Both the position numbers and the translations under genes were made by a program. A stretch of DNA of 64,000 nucleotides, taken from positions 3,374,501 through 3,438,500 of the forward strand of contig PUFA01000034.1 of NCBI GenBank assembly GCA_003508835.1, read 5' to 3'. Under the pieces are notes generated by a model. It worked only from the letters and a program-made list of their open reading frames with translations. It did no database searches and had not been told where the DNA came from. The stretch is from Eonycteris spelaea. Taxonomy: Eukaryota > Chordata > Mammalia > Chiroptera > Pteropodidae. Shown in pieces: positions 11,216-23,800 of the stretch; positions within the stretch are counted from its first letter, which is position 1; every line of letters starts with the position of its first letter.

Positions 11216-13120
11216 TCGGCTACCTGGCCAGGGCTGGTTCCTGTCGGGGCACTGGGAATGCAGATGTCTGTGACTGCTGGCATTTACGTGGGGGTCAAGC
11301 ATCTCAGTTTCATCTGAACTTCAGGGGTCTAATGAAGGTTTGTTAAGAAGGCCAGGAGGAAGCACTGTGAGTCACAGGCGCTGAATTAAGCCCCTACTGT
11401 ACCCCTGCTGGGCCTGGGATGGGTCAGCTGTGTTAGGAGGGGAGGTGGTCAAGCCCCCAGGACATACCTGTACCGGCCTCCATCAGCAAAACCCTATGCT
11501 CACATCGTGTTTGAGCCATCCTACCCCATCCCTCCCCATCATCCCCTGACAGGCAGGGGTAGAGGACCTGGGAGAAATGACTGCAAGAGCCTCGTGGGAA
11601 AGTGGGGGGCCGGCCAGCTCTGCTTAGCATCCAGGAGCAGGTGACAGGCTCTCCTGAGCAGAAACAACACTTCAGCACTTTGGCATTTTTAGCCCAGGGT
11701 CATGTTGGCCAAATGCAACCTCAGCATACAGCCTTTGAGAGGGGTTTGCACTTGTCATGCTGCCCATGGCCTCTAGGTGACTTCATGCCGACCTGGCAGC
11801 ATCTAAAGCTCAGGCAGGGAGGCGAGCAGCACCTGACCTGTGCTATAAGGACATGTGGTTGTGACCTTGAAGCTGCTCAGCTTGATCCTCTTTTAAAATC
11901 TGCCTGGTTGGATGAAGTTAGAGCCTGAGAACGAATCTCCCCAGCTACAGCCTTGGGGAAGAAGAGCGCTGGCCCAGAGTGGCCAGGAAGTGGCCCTGGT
12001 CTCAAAGAACTGACTGGGGCCGTTGCATCCCCCAGGAGATGAATGTACCAGTGTCACCCAACCAGTGGAGGAAATGGTCTGCTGTCTGCTCTCTCCTTCT
12101 GCACTGGCCAGACGGGCGAGCTACGTGGGGCTGTAAGAGTAATCAGTCACCCCCTGCCCCATGCACATCTTCAACTCGTTCTCGGTGATGCTAACACCTG
12201 TGCTTCTCCTGGGCTGCAGTTCTCCTTTGGAGTTGCTATTTGTTGGGGGCAGGGAAGAGGAATCCAAGGGAAACGTCCCTATTCCTCAGCCTTTTTTCCC
12301 CTTTGCCCTTCCTGCCATAAAAGCCCTTACTATTTGGGTCACAGAGCCAGTGTGGGGATTCTGCCCGTTGTTCAGGGTATCTATTCAAACTCTACACCCA
12401 GGCATTGGAGAAGTAATGGGTCAGGACTCCACCAGTCTGACTATGAACAGGACTCCAATCAGAGCTCCATTTACCACCCGACCCGGCGGTGTACTGGTTC
12501 CCCAGGTATTCCCCAAATCTCCTAAAACTTCTGATTCATGCCTTTCCCCAGGGCACAATTTCCCTGATACATGTCAGATCCCCGGCGGGAAAAGTAAGAG
12601 TAAGACAAACAGAATATGTGTTTGATGTTATCACATGGTCTTTTCTAAAGGCACTGTGAATTCAATTTCTCCATTTAATTCAAGGGGCTAGGAACTGAGA
12701 CATCAGAGAAGTTACTGTCCCCTGGGATCTTCTGCTGAAACCAGGGAGACTATTTTGATGACAATATCTGCGCACCCCCCACCACCCACCAAGTAACATT
12801 CTGCTTGGGACTCTGGCCCTGGCATCATTGCCGCTGGGCCCTCAGAATCATGCTATTGGACTCTTGTTCTCTGCTGCAGCCACTGTGAATTTTCTCTGGT
12901 TGACCACAGGGCCTTTGCATCACTTCTTCACAGTCCAAAGCCCTTGGCAGGGGCCCCCAATTGGCGAAGTTCAGATCGTATGACCATGTGCAGTACCTAT
13001 AAAGAAGCTGGGAGAGAGAATTTGTGGTTCCCCTTTGGCTTATAGAGAGGAATAATAAGTAAGAGCGAGCCTTGCCTTTCACCTGCCCTAAAGGCTGGGC
13101 TGCCACAATGTTGTGATTTT
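11216..13120. other. intergenic, no recognised gene
   Basis: Unique-looking sequence with short open frames of no recognised family. Confidence 0.4.
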
Positions 13121-13127
13121 TATCTCA

Positions 13128-13195
13128 TTCTTTGTTTATCTATGTGGTTGGGTTTTCTTCCTTCTTTGTTTATCTATGTGGTTGGGTTTTCTTTC
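13128..13195 (+). repeat. 34-bp tandem duplication
   Basis: Two adjacent copies (starting 13128 and 13162) identical over at least 32 bases around TTTGTTTATCTATGTGGTTG. The perfect match suggests a recent slippage or replication event. Confidence 0.9.
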
Positions 13196-13204
13196 TTTTC
13201 CTTC

Positions 13205-13480
13205 CTTTCTGTTCTTTCTTTTTTAAATTGAGGTATAATCAACATATAACATTATATTAGTTTCAGGTGTACACCATAATGATTTGATATTTGTATATAT
13301 TGCAAAATGATCACCACAGTAAATCTAGTTAACACTGTCATCATACATAGTTATAATTTTTTTTATATAATGAGAATTTATTGTACGTATAATTTTTAAA
13401 AAAGGAGCCTGACGTTTTGCATATTTTTCAATGAACCAGTTCTAAAGTTACAATTATCATTCATGTTTCAGTGACAGGGA
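13205..13480 (-). mobile_element. L1 3' end, antisense
   Basis: AATTGAGGTATAATCAACAT, TTAGTTTCAGGTGTACACCA and GCAAAATGATCACCACAGTA are characteristic of L1M 3' regions read in reverse. Confidence 0.75.
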
Positions 13481-13489
13481 GCATTAAAT

Positions 13490-16059
13490 ATGGTTCTTGA
13501 ATCTGAAAAGGTCAAGAATGCCAGCCTAAGAATTTGGGGCCTTAGCCATTTGTGAGTGAGGGCGAATCTGAGGTGGCCTGCCTGGGTCCTCCCTGGCCCT
13601 GCTGGAGTTGGAGTGGTGGGGGGAGGGTGTGGGAGGGCAGGAGGATGATCCAGTGGCCTCTGTTCAAGTTCCTTGATTGTTCAAGCTTCTGTTCAAGCAG
13701 GTTGTTAATCCTGCTCCCAGCTCAGCTGCTTGTTCAAACGCTGGAGTCTGCACTTAACCAGCAACATAGAATATTCTGGGTCCTTGTCACATCAGAGCCA
13801 CAACCTCAAGCTCATTCTTGTTTGACATTTAGCAAATATTTGCTTGAATTAAGCAACGTTTTAAGACTGGAAGACTGGGCCAAATGGCAGGCACGCAGTG
13901 ATTCATGCATGAAAGTTCTAGTCCTTGTTAGCATTTGTTTTGGGATTGAATACTACTTCTTGGACAATCACATGCTTTCACCTCTGGTATGATTGTTTTA
14001 TTTGGACCCACATCATGTCATGCCATTGACTTAAAGAAGGGAGACCATTAACACCCAACCTATGACACTTGCTATTTTTATTTATTATAAGGATGTTTTT
14101 AGGGCCTTGTTCACTATATTACACAGGCTGTTTAGAGGAAAATGCATGAAAGAAATTTCTTTCTGGTCTTGGAATTAAATACTGGATTTGTTTTTATCTA
14201 ATGCGCATTGTGAGTAATACAGCTGGTCTTGTTCTTTTCTTTGCATGGGCTATAAGAAGCTCAGAGTCAAACCGTGACCCATATCTAGTAAGTGTAGAGG
14301 AGTTTCACGGTAATCATTTCGTGTATTAATTGTATCCCTGGCTTCAATTTCTCCTAACCTATATTTTTCTTCTTCCTGATGTCCTCCGTAACTTTTAAAT
14401 AAAGTATTACACTAATGTATTTTGTAAGCAAGCTTAAATGTTTTTTCCTTTATTTTTTGGTCAGGACAAGATAAACATATACACATAGAATATTTTAAAT
14501 GTTATATTTTCACTCGGACTCTAATACTGAGCTCTGTGCCATTCTCTAATCTGGGGAGCTCAAGGATTTTATTGGGTTTGAAGTTTTTATTTCAGCCTTG
14601 GAGAATAATCATTTTGTCACCACTCCTGTGAGGATTGTGGTAGAAGAAATTTTCGTCCCTTTGCATTCTTTCAAAGCTGCTCTTCTTCATCCGATGTTTG
14701 CTTGATACCTGACATAGGCATTATGAATTTATCTTCATTCTCTGGATAGTGGAATGGGATTCAGAGACTCATAACCTCTTGAGGTTTTAGAATCCTCTAA
14801 AAAGAATTCTAAGAATTTCGAGTTTTTAAGCTTTTTTGTTTGTTTGTTTGTTTGGTTTTTCTATTTGGACATGGATCTGGGACAGCTTAATATAAAAAAA
14901 TCACTAGTTTGTCTTAGAGGCAAACTTGAGGTGACCAGTTTGCACTCAGTGAAACTCTGTGGAGCCTCCAGCTTGCTTGGACACCAGCAGGTACAATGTG
15001 GACCTAAAAATTCAGCATTTGCTCATGGAAAAATTTACATATTCATTATGGTGTAATTCTGAAGGCAGCAATCACGACCCTATTCTCGGCATGTTTCTTG
15101 TAAAAACAAAACAAAACAAAACAGAAGACAAAACAATGCAAAAGAAAAAAATATTGTCCAGCTTCTTATTATTAGCAACTTTCCAGGTTTTTAATGAAGT
15201 GCTTGTTATAGTCAACTGATATTTGCTGAGCTCCTATATGTAAATCACAGTTTTATGTCCTGGAGTATAGCAAGGTTCCAATGTGGCCTTTCCTAACTGG
15301 GCAGGTCGTGGAGAGTGGTCACGCCCCAGGCATGTAACTTCATTGGTAAGAGGTTTTATCTTTGCCTTAAACGAACCCTGCCTATTGTTTCTGTGCATCT
15401 AGGTTAATACATCTTTGAAATGCCTCTTTTCAGACCCCTCAAGTGAAACCATCCTCCAGAGAGCCCATCATCTTATTAACTATGCTTTTTTTCCCCCCAC
15501 CTCCGTACATTCCCTCCTTATTTCCACGTGCATAAAACAGCGGCCAACGGTCATCCTAAGGAAGCGTTTTCCTCAGGCTGTGGGGATCTTGCTTCCAGGT
15601 GAATCCTATGTTTGACTCAAATACAATCTTACAAAAATTCTTTACAAGTGTGGGCGTTCTTCAGGAGACACGAACTAGACACAGTTCCTCCTCCGCGCTC
15701 CTTCCGTAGTGCATTCACACAAATGGCATCACACAGTACGGATGGTTCTGATACCTGCTTTGATCACTCGACCTCACATTCCCGATATCCTCTCATATCG
15801 ACACCGGTGGCCCGACACTGTCATTTCAAAAAACCAAATAGTATTATAATGTATACGATTAACCGTACTTCATTTTAATAAGTGCCCTAAGGTGGTGGAC
15901 TTTCATGCAACTATAAAAAGCATTTCGGTGCACAACTTTACACATACAGACCAGACTTCAGGATGCTCTTAAATCATCCTCAGACGTACCAACACTGGCC
16001 CCAAGTCACCCATAATCTCCCTGTGAGTTCAACGAGTTCAGCTGCACCTGGGTCACCTT
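13490..16059. other. AT-rich intergenic DNA with old repeats
   Basis: Simple (TTTG)n at about 14837-14855 and (AAAAC)n near 15103-15123. 15640-15900 resembles a diverged ancient repeat. No gene recognised. Confidence 0.4.
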
Positions 16060-16140
16060 TAGGTGTGTTTTAAGTGCTTTTAGACCACAATAATCCTATG
16101 CCGAATTGGCATATTTTGGGGTGGCATGTCCCGCCACCCC
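16060..16140 (+). mobile_element. LTR-like repeat, fragment copy 2
   Basis: GCCGAATTGGCATATTTTGG matches the end segment shared by the copies at 10790 and 17830. Confidence 0.4.
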
Positions 16141-17829
16141 TCACAGCCCTGGGTGCTGTTGGCAACCATCTATAACCATAGGGAGAGCCTGTCTCAGAAT
16201 GAAGCTGACTTGATGGAAGGCAGAGCGGGGAGAAAGAAAGAAATGAGATCTTTAGCGGAAGCCCACCCCAAAGCCTTCTCCACCTGTAGACTTTACAGGT
16301 CATGAGCCATTGTTTCCTTTATTGCCTAAGTCAGATGGCACTAGGCTCTCTTTCCCCTGGAAATAAGTCTGACTGACAATCACAGTCAATATCCATTGAG
16401 TTTCACCATGAGCCAGTGCTAGGGTGTGCCCCCCGGGGCCTCATTTGATTAACCGGGAAACAGATGATGGGATCCCAGGTAGCTGTTGAAAATGAGATGT
16501 TATATGGAAAGATTTCCATGGGATGTGGAGAGAACGGGGAATAATGACGTTATGGAATCCCATATCAGCAGCGAAAAATTCCCATTTTAACTGAGTAATC
16601 TCTTGGTTAGGGGTGGAAAAGGTAGTGAGAGGAGAGGAAGACTCCTGTCTTGGTCGGTTATCCCAGCTCGAACTCATCTGATGCTTGAGCTAGGAGGGTC
16701 CCCCTCCTCTAGGGAGAGCCTCTGGGCAGAGGGCCACCCCAGGAAACCTGGCTGAAGGTTGAGCAAGAGGGCTGGGGGACCTAGCATTTGAGATTCTGAG
16801 GCAGGAGCTGGGGGAGGGGTGGGGAGGCATGAGTGGAGACAGAAACCCAGGCTTGAAATGCCCTGTGCTTACGGACACAAGTCACCTCAGTGGGGTCCTT
16901 CCACTGGGGAGGGCCTGAGGCCAGAGCCTCCTGGGTGTATGGTGATGAAGGCAGGAGGCAGGCCCAGGGCCCCTGGAGTCGGGAGGGCTGGGACATGCAG
17001 AGGCTTTGCAGGTCACTGGATCTGAGCTTCTGAAGGGCAGCAACTCTGTCTTGTCGAGTCCGCAGTCATCAAGGACTAATCAGGCACCAGAGCAGGGCTG
17101 TGCAGAACCAAAGACTGAAGGAGGCAAGTTCAAGGTGGGGGTGGGATGCAGACAGCAACAGTGGGGGCTTCACACTGTCACACCCCCCATGAGGTGAGGC
17201 CCTAGAAACTGGGCTCCCACCTTGCGTTGCCGAGCCTGACTTCACAGCTGCAGATTCTGCTTTCTGGCTTGTTCAGAAGTTTCTCCCTGAAACACAAATA
17301 TTATTTTTAAGGAGCCTCCTGCCCAGAGAAATCTTGATCTGCTCAGCCGCTTGCAGAATATGCAACTTTAAAGCCTGTGAAAGGAATCCACTTCTGAGGA
17401 ATTTGCATTTTCAGAAAGCTTTCAGGAGAGGGCCAAGCCACGGAGCCTGTGAATAAAGTCTTTCTGTGTTTGCTGCCCCACGTGAGCAGTACAGGGGGAG
17501 TAAGAGAAAGGAGGCACATTGCATTCCCCTGCTCCCACTCCCTTAGCTGGGGCTGAGGGTGTGTGTGTTGGGGGGGGGGGCGGTTAGGGGTAGACACCTT
17601 TGCCAAGAGCCAGAGAGGATTCTGGGATGTGTGTGTTGAGTCGCCTCTCCCCTGCAGGTTTCCGGGGAGCTGGTTTGCATGAGGTAAACATGCAACCTGA
17701 TTCCCAGTTCCAGGGGCCATTGTCCCATGCTCTGCTGCCTCCTCTTGCCTTGGGGGGAGGGGCAGAGTAGCTGCGGGGGAGGAAGACACTTTCCTCTCCC
17801 CTCTAGGTTCTTCCGGCTTGTCTAATCGG
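16141..17829. other. intergenic, no recognised gene
   Basis: Contains a G10 run near 17571-17580. Open frames here have no recognised content. Confidence 0.35.
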
Positions 17830-18250
17830 CAGATAGACGTGAGACAGATGACGAGAGAAAAGTGACTAAGTTTAATTACATACATACATATGGGAACCCC
17901 ACAAACATGAGAGTCAGGGACCCCACAGACATGAGAGGGTCAGAGACAGAAAAGGAAAATGAGCTATTTATGACAGTCAGAGCTAAGGACGAGGAAAGGC
18001 CCCTTGGGCTTCAGAGGGGAGGAAGGTCAATTGCAAGACAATGGGAAGAGCAGATATTCCGTCATTAGAAGTTTGTCCTGCCCTACAGATAAAGTTATTT
18101 CTAATAACTCTTATTATGGGCAAAGATCCAAATTTAAATTCTTTAAGGGAGAGGTAAAACTTTCTCATGAGTCCGCAGCATCTAGATTGCCTTCAGCTCA
18201 AAATAATCTACATGCCAAAGTAGCATATCTTGGGACGCCTGTTCTGAACC
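17830..18250 (+). mobile_element. LTR-like repeat, copy 3
   Basis: Begins GTGAGACAGATGACGAGAGA and ends CTCAAAATAATCTACATGCC then CATATCTTGGGACG; homologous by eye to 10790-11215. Family not assigned. Confidence 0.55.
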
Positions 18251-20335
18251 CCATCATAGCCCAATGGGCAGGAGTGGAGGTGGCTGAGCCTGGCTGTTTG
18301 GTGTTTGCATGGAATTCAGCCCCACACTCAGACAGGCTTCTTTTCCATTCCTTCTTGCTCCAGTGGGGACCTGTGGCGGCTTCAATGGTCACCTCACCGT
18401 GTGGTGTGCTGATGCTCCCTTTGGCCCTCCCACAGGAACCCTGGGACCTGTGAAGTCCCTTCCCAATTCTTGCTGCAGGTCCTACGTGTGTACCCAGGAT
18501 CAAAGAGCTGAGGATTCTAGACGTGTGACTTCAAGATGCACCTGGATGCCACTGGCATGCATGGGACATCATTTCAAGTGAGTTTATTCTAAGACCAGCC
18601 TATACCCGATGCCAAAGAATTACCCTTGGTTTTATTTCTGATATTAACTGAGTAAACAAATAACAAAATAGACAACAAACCAGTAGAACAAAATGTCTCC
18701 ACATGTGGCCTCCTTCCCCCTGAAAGGTGTTACATTATATGCCACTCTTTCTTCCTCTCTGTCTTTTCTTTCCTCTCTTCCCCTCTCTTCTCCCTCTCTT
18801 CCTTTCTTTTGATCTAAACAAAATATTGACCTTCTATGCGGCAGACACTGTTCTAGGAGCTGGTGATATTTTAGCAACAAAACAATCAAGATGTCCCTGG
18901 CCAGTAGAGCTGACAGGCCAGAGGAGGGAGACAGGGGACAAACGGTCACCAGCAACAAGAAGCAGCTGACAATGTATTGGACGCCACGGGGCAGAGAAGT
19001 CCCATGGGGGTGAGCAGCTTTAAGCAGGGAGGTCAGAGATGACCTCATCGAGAAAAGGACATTTGAGCAAAGAGCAAAAGGCAAATGTAGAAGAGGAAAA
19101 ACATCTTTTCCTTGTACCCTTCCAAAAGGACAAAAGACGGATTAATAACAGAAAAGCATACACACTTATTCCACGTGAACTTTCTGTGACACGGGCGTCT
19201 TCACGAGGCAGTGACGACCTGAAGAGGCTGTTCAACTGGAGTGTTTTCGTGGTTGTTTGATGACTGGAAAGTGGCAGGAAAATGTCACATGACAGAAGGG
19301 TGCCCCCCTTTCCTCTGGATATGGGGGGCACCTCTCGCAGGGGCTCATGACCTGCTTCAGGGGAAGGTCACAGCGTCCTTCCTACCCCTGCTGTTTCTCA
19401 AGCTCCTGCCTCTGAAGGTAGCCCCGGGCTGTGTGGGGAGGAGCGTGCCAGGCACAGAGGCCCAGCATGACGGTGCCTGGTGCTGGTGAGAAAGGCTGGA
19501 GTGGGGGAGGTCAGGGCGGCACAGAAAGCGCAGTTAGAGAGGGACGGGGGCCTCGTAAAGACCCAGCTTTTGCCCCGAGGTAGAGATCCACTGGAGGGTT
19601 TTTAAAAACTCTTCCTTCTGGCAAATTCCAAAAACACAGAAACAAAGATTCTCTCCTTGACCTATCTCTAGTCGGACTCCTCTGGGCCTCGACCTTAGTC
19701 CCTGTCCTGGGCCTGCTTCATCCAGTCTCAGCGGGAATCCCGTTGGGTCAGTTTAGCCAGAATCCTCTCTCCTCCGAATCTGATCAAATTCCTCACTGCT
19801 CACCTCCCCACCTTAGCTAAGTGTTCTATTAAGTCAGTGGAGCCCGGGTCCTGCCCTTCCCCCCAGTTTCCTCTTAGTAATTTTCAATCCATTCCCCACC
19901 TTGCTCCCTGGGTATAAATTCCCACTTCTTCTTGTACTTGGGACGGAGGTCAGCGGTGTACTGTGGTCTCTCTTCCTCTACTGCAATAGTTCCTGAATAA
20001 CTTTGCCTCCACTGCCTCGCTTCTGTCTGGCTCTGGCATCCTCTGACAATATAAAAGTAGAGAGAAGAGCATGTGCCAATCACCCAGCTTCCAGAGTGAC
20101 CGACTCACGGCCAGTTTGTCTCATCTGTACCCTGTCTCCTGCCTTTCTGACATCATGTCAATTCAGCCGTAAGTATTGCCATGTGGATTTGGATAAGGAT
20201 GACTTGTAAGCCTAACCATAAAATCATGTCCGCACCTAGAAGTTTACCATTATTCCTTAATATAGTCACATGTTCTGTCATTAGGTCATGAGAGGGTTCG
20301 TTTTGTTCTGCAGTGGAGAGGCACCTTCGAGAGGG
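18251..20335. other. intergenic with diverged repeats
   Basis: 18830-18990 resembles L2-type 3' text (GACACTGTTCTAGGAGCTGG). 19085-19300 resembles another fragment of the LTR-like family. A pyrimidine tract occurs at 18745-18812. No gene recognised. Confidence 0.4.
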
Positions 20336-20339
20336 TCAG

Positions 20340-20850
20340 ATCGCGTGGCATGTCTGTAACCCTCAGAGTCTGGTGCCAGATGTACAGATGGTGCAGCCAC
20401 TTTAGAAGCCCGTGTGGCAGCTTCTCATCAGGTTATAAGCATATGCCTACTTTAGGGTCCAGTAATTCCTTCCCTAGGCATTTCCCAAAGAGAAAGGAAA
20501 ACTTAGGTCTGCAAAAAGAATTCTACAGACGTATTCACAACAACTTTATTTAAAAATCTCCCGATTAGAAACAATCTGGATGACCATTAACAGGCAAGTA
20601 GATAAAACACATGTGACATGGTCACCCAAGAAACGATCACTCAGAAAGAAGAAAGGAATAAACTATTGATATATACAAGAATATGAATGAGGTTCCAAAC
20701 ATCATGTTGAGTGAAAGAAGCCAAACACAAGAGTGCGTGCTGGTTGATACCATGTACACGGATTTCTAGAGCAGGTAAAATTACGTGTCTATGGTGATGG
20801 AAATCAAATGAATGGTTGTCTTGTGGGGAGGGGGTATGGATATTGATTAT
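20340..20850 (+). mobile_element. L1 3' fragment
   Basis: ATGGTGCAGCCACTTTAGAA, the TATTCACAACAACTTTATTT block, and GAATGAGGTTCCAAACATCA with GTGAAAGAAGCCA match L1 3' regions in sense. Confidence 0.7.
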
Positions 20851-23800
20851 AGAGGGGCTGGTAGGTGGGGAGACTTGGGGTTGAGTCTTGGAAGTCTTGG
20901 GTTGTGTGTGGAGGTTTGAAGAAAGAAGAGTCTTGGGGAATGTGAGGTGTGATTCAATCCCAGCCACCACTGAAGCCCACTTGGAGTTCAAGGTCATTAA
21001 TGGAGAGATTCCCATGGCTGTGCTTCCCCAAGTTCAGCTGCACAGTGCGTGTGCGCAGGAGACAGAGAACTAGATTTAACCAGGGTGTGGTTTCACCAAG
21101 CGAAGATGGAGATGGGTAAGGGAGTTGGAGTTTCTTACAACAAATTAATTCCGAATCCCATCAGAACAAAAAGGCTGTTTCCAGAGAAAGCAACATCCCA
21201 AATATGTACAAAATGCTAATCACCGAAGGTATAAAATGGACCGCAAATGGTCTTCCATGCCACTTCTCCAGTCAGCGCTGTCCAGGGGCTCCCCCAGGGG
21301 CCTCCTGGGAGCTGAGAGATCTTTGAGCAGCCATAGCCTTGGGATCCTCCGAGCTCCTTACCTCGCGTTATCTTGTTACCTCGTGAGGGTGGCTCATCAG
21401 CACATTAAAAGCCCCTCTGCCACACCCGCAGAATAGAGGACCATTAAACAGAACTGACCCCAGTGCCATCTGCAGCAGACTGCAATCCAAACAGTGTCAG
21501 GGTGTAATTGGAGTCCTCGCAATATGGTGCAGACAGTTCACTCTGGACCACTAGAGGTGGGCAGGCGAGGGACTGGGGCAAAAAGAGTGGGGGTGGGCGG
21601 GAGGGGAGCGGAGAGAAGAAAGGGATGAAGGAAAATACAGTCCTAGGGGTTCAGCGTCTCTGTAGGGGCCAGTCAACTGGTCAACCCAGACCCTTCATCC
21701 TTTCTTGCTCATTTATTTGGGCTTTCTTGCTCATTTATTTGACATATTCCTTAACTGGGATCAGTCACCCCAGACGCGACTAGAACTTCTTAGCTCTCAG
21801 GCTGCTGGAGGAGTCTGAGCCTGGATCCTTTGCTTCCCTGTGCAGATGGGACCAACCAGCCCTCTTCCTTGGACACTCCTTCTTGGCAGCCAACGATGCC
21901 ACACTCCCAGCAAGGAGGTGCCTCAGGCTTCTCAGAACCAGCCCTTTTGCCAGCTTGTGGCTCGGTTCCTCCTGGCTTTGGCCAAGAATGCATCTTGGGA
22001 TGTTGACAAGGGCACTTTGCCAGTTCAAATCCCTGCTTCCAGTCTCCGCGACTGGCTGTGTGAGGCGTGATAACGTATATTAGCTACATATTATGAACGT
22101 ATATGCTGTCCCCGCGTAAATAGAGGAGTTGCCTGGGCACAGAGGGTCTTCTTGAGTCTACCAGTGAAGTCAAAACTCGTGTCGGCAGCGTGAAAAGCTG
22201 CCGTAACTCCTATGGGTCACCAGTGGCCTCAGGTCTGGTTTACCCTGCCTGCCTGCATGGCACCGTCCCTGGGTCCCGGGCAGGAGATGGAAGAGGCTGC
22301 ACTTAGGCGTTCCACCTGAGTCCTGTGACTGGATTTGTTAGTTCAGTTCTCTGGAGCCTGGTTACTCACTCTGTCTGTAACCCACTGGGCTCCGTGGCCA
22401 GTAGGAGATCGTCCTCTGGAGGTCAGGGTGGAAAGGATGGGGGCCACGGCTATATCCGAAAAGCTCAGGAGCTTTCAGCTGGTCCTCGGCTCCTGGCACG
22501 AGTGAGCTGGGTGGCAGCTGCAGCAGAACGGGGCATCCTTGGCTCTGCCTTTTGCCCCTTATGCCCTCATCCTGTAAACCGCTCCCACCCTTGGATGGAC
22601 CGCTCCAGTGGGACAGACCTGACTTTCAGAAAAACAGCCAACCTGTGGTCTGGAGACCATGTTCAGAGCCAAGGTCTGAGTCCAGCCTGGTGAAGATGCT
22701 GGATCTATTCTATTATAGGACCAGCCTCAGCCAAGCTGTCCCCAAACTCACAGCAGTGGCAGCTTTAGTGATTGCACTGTGCTCAGGATAGTTGGCCATG
22801 CTTTTTTCTAGCTTTAAACTGTCTTCATGACAAGTCCTGTGGGTCCCCGTCTCCTCGGCCACATCTCTGGCCCCTTTCATGCTGACCTGCAGGATGGAAC
22901 CACAACATGACCCCGCTCCATCTGAAAGTCAGCATCCTTCCTGGGGAGAGGGCTTTCATTCATTTAAAGGCACCCTCTCCCAATCTGTCAGTGCTGTTAG
23001 GAAAGAAAACCCTGGGAATGGGGGGGGTGGTGGTGGCGGGTGGGCTCCAGGTTCCCGGTTACTGGCCGGGCTCACCTGCCCAATCGCACCTGCGCTGTTG
23101 CAGAAGACCAGATCGCTGCCTCCCCAAGCGCTGTCCTGCTGGTTCCTGGCTTGGCCAGCTCTTAGAGGCGCAGCAGATCACATGGGCATGGCTCTGTGTG
23201 CTGGCTCCCTTGAGTTCAGGGTCATCCCCACCCCTGTTTCCGCCCCCTCTGTCTTTTACTCCGCTTCCTGGTGCATTCTGGAACCCCAGCCTTGGCCCTC
23301 TGCATTTCTTTGCTTGGCGCTTCCTTTCCAGAACGGCCAAAAGTGTGGGGGATTAACCACCTCCCTCCCAGCAGCCCTTACTGATGACAGAGGACGAGCT
23401 TGTAAATCTCCCCCTTCCATCCCTGGAATTTCTCTGAAGGGTGTGTTCTCTCTCCTAGGGGTGTCCCAAAAGGATTAGACTTCAGCTGCTCTCTGTGGCC
23501 ACTGCATCTGTCCTGACTGTCCTTCCTTCCCTGTCTCACACCCCTACCCCCCTGCTGGTGTTTCCTGGGATCACCTTGAACTAAGATCTCTGCCTGGGCT
23601 GCTCTGGAACTAGATATCAAAACCTAAAAGGCTCTGGCTGGGTGTAGCTAAGTCACTGGGACAGACCACAGGCTGTGAGCCATGCCACACCCTGCTCCTG
23701 CACCCCACCCCCCTGCTGCTGTCCAACCCCCTGCCCCCGCCCCTGCTCCGGGCACCAGCGAAGCTAAATGAAACTGTGTCCCTGAGAGCTCCTGGGCACA

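Noticed and set aside
22879..23478. 199-codon plus-strand frame
   Set aside because: Low-complexity Gly run, no family similarity and an overlapping frame of similar length; looks like chance.
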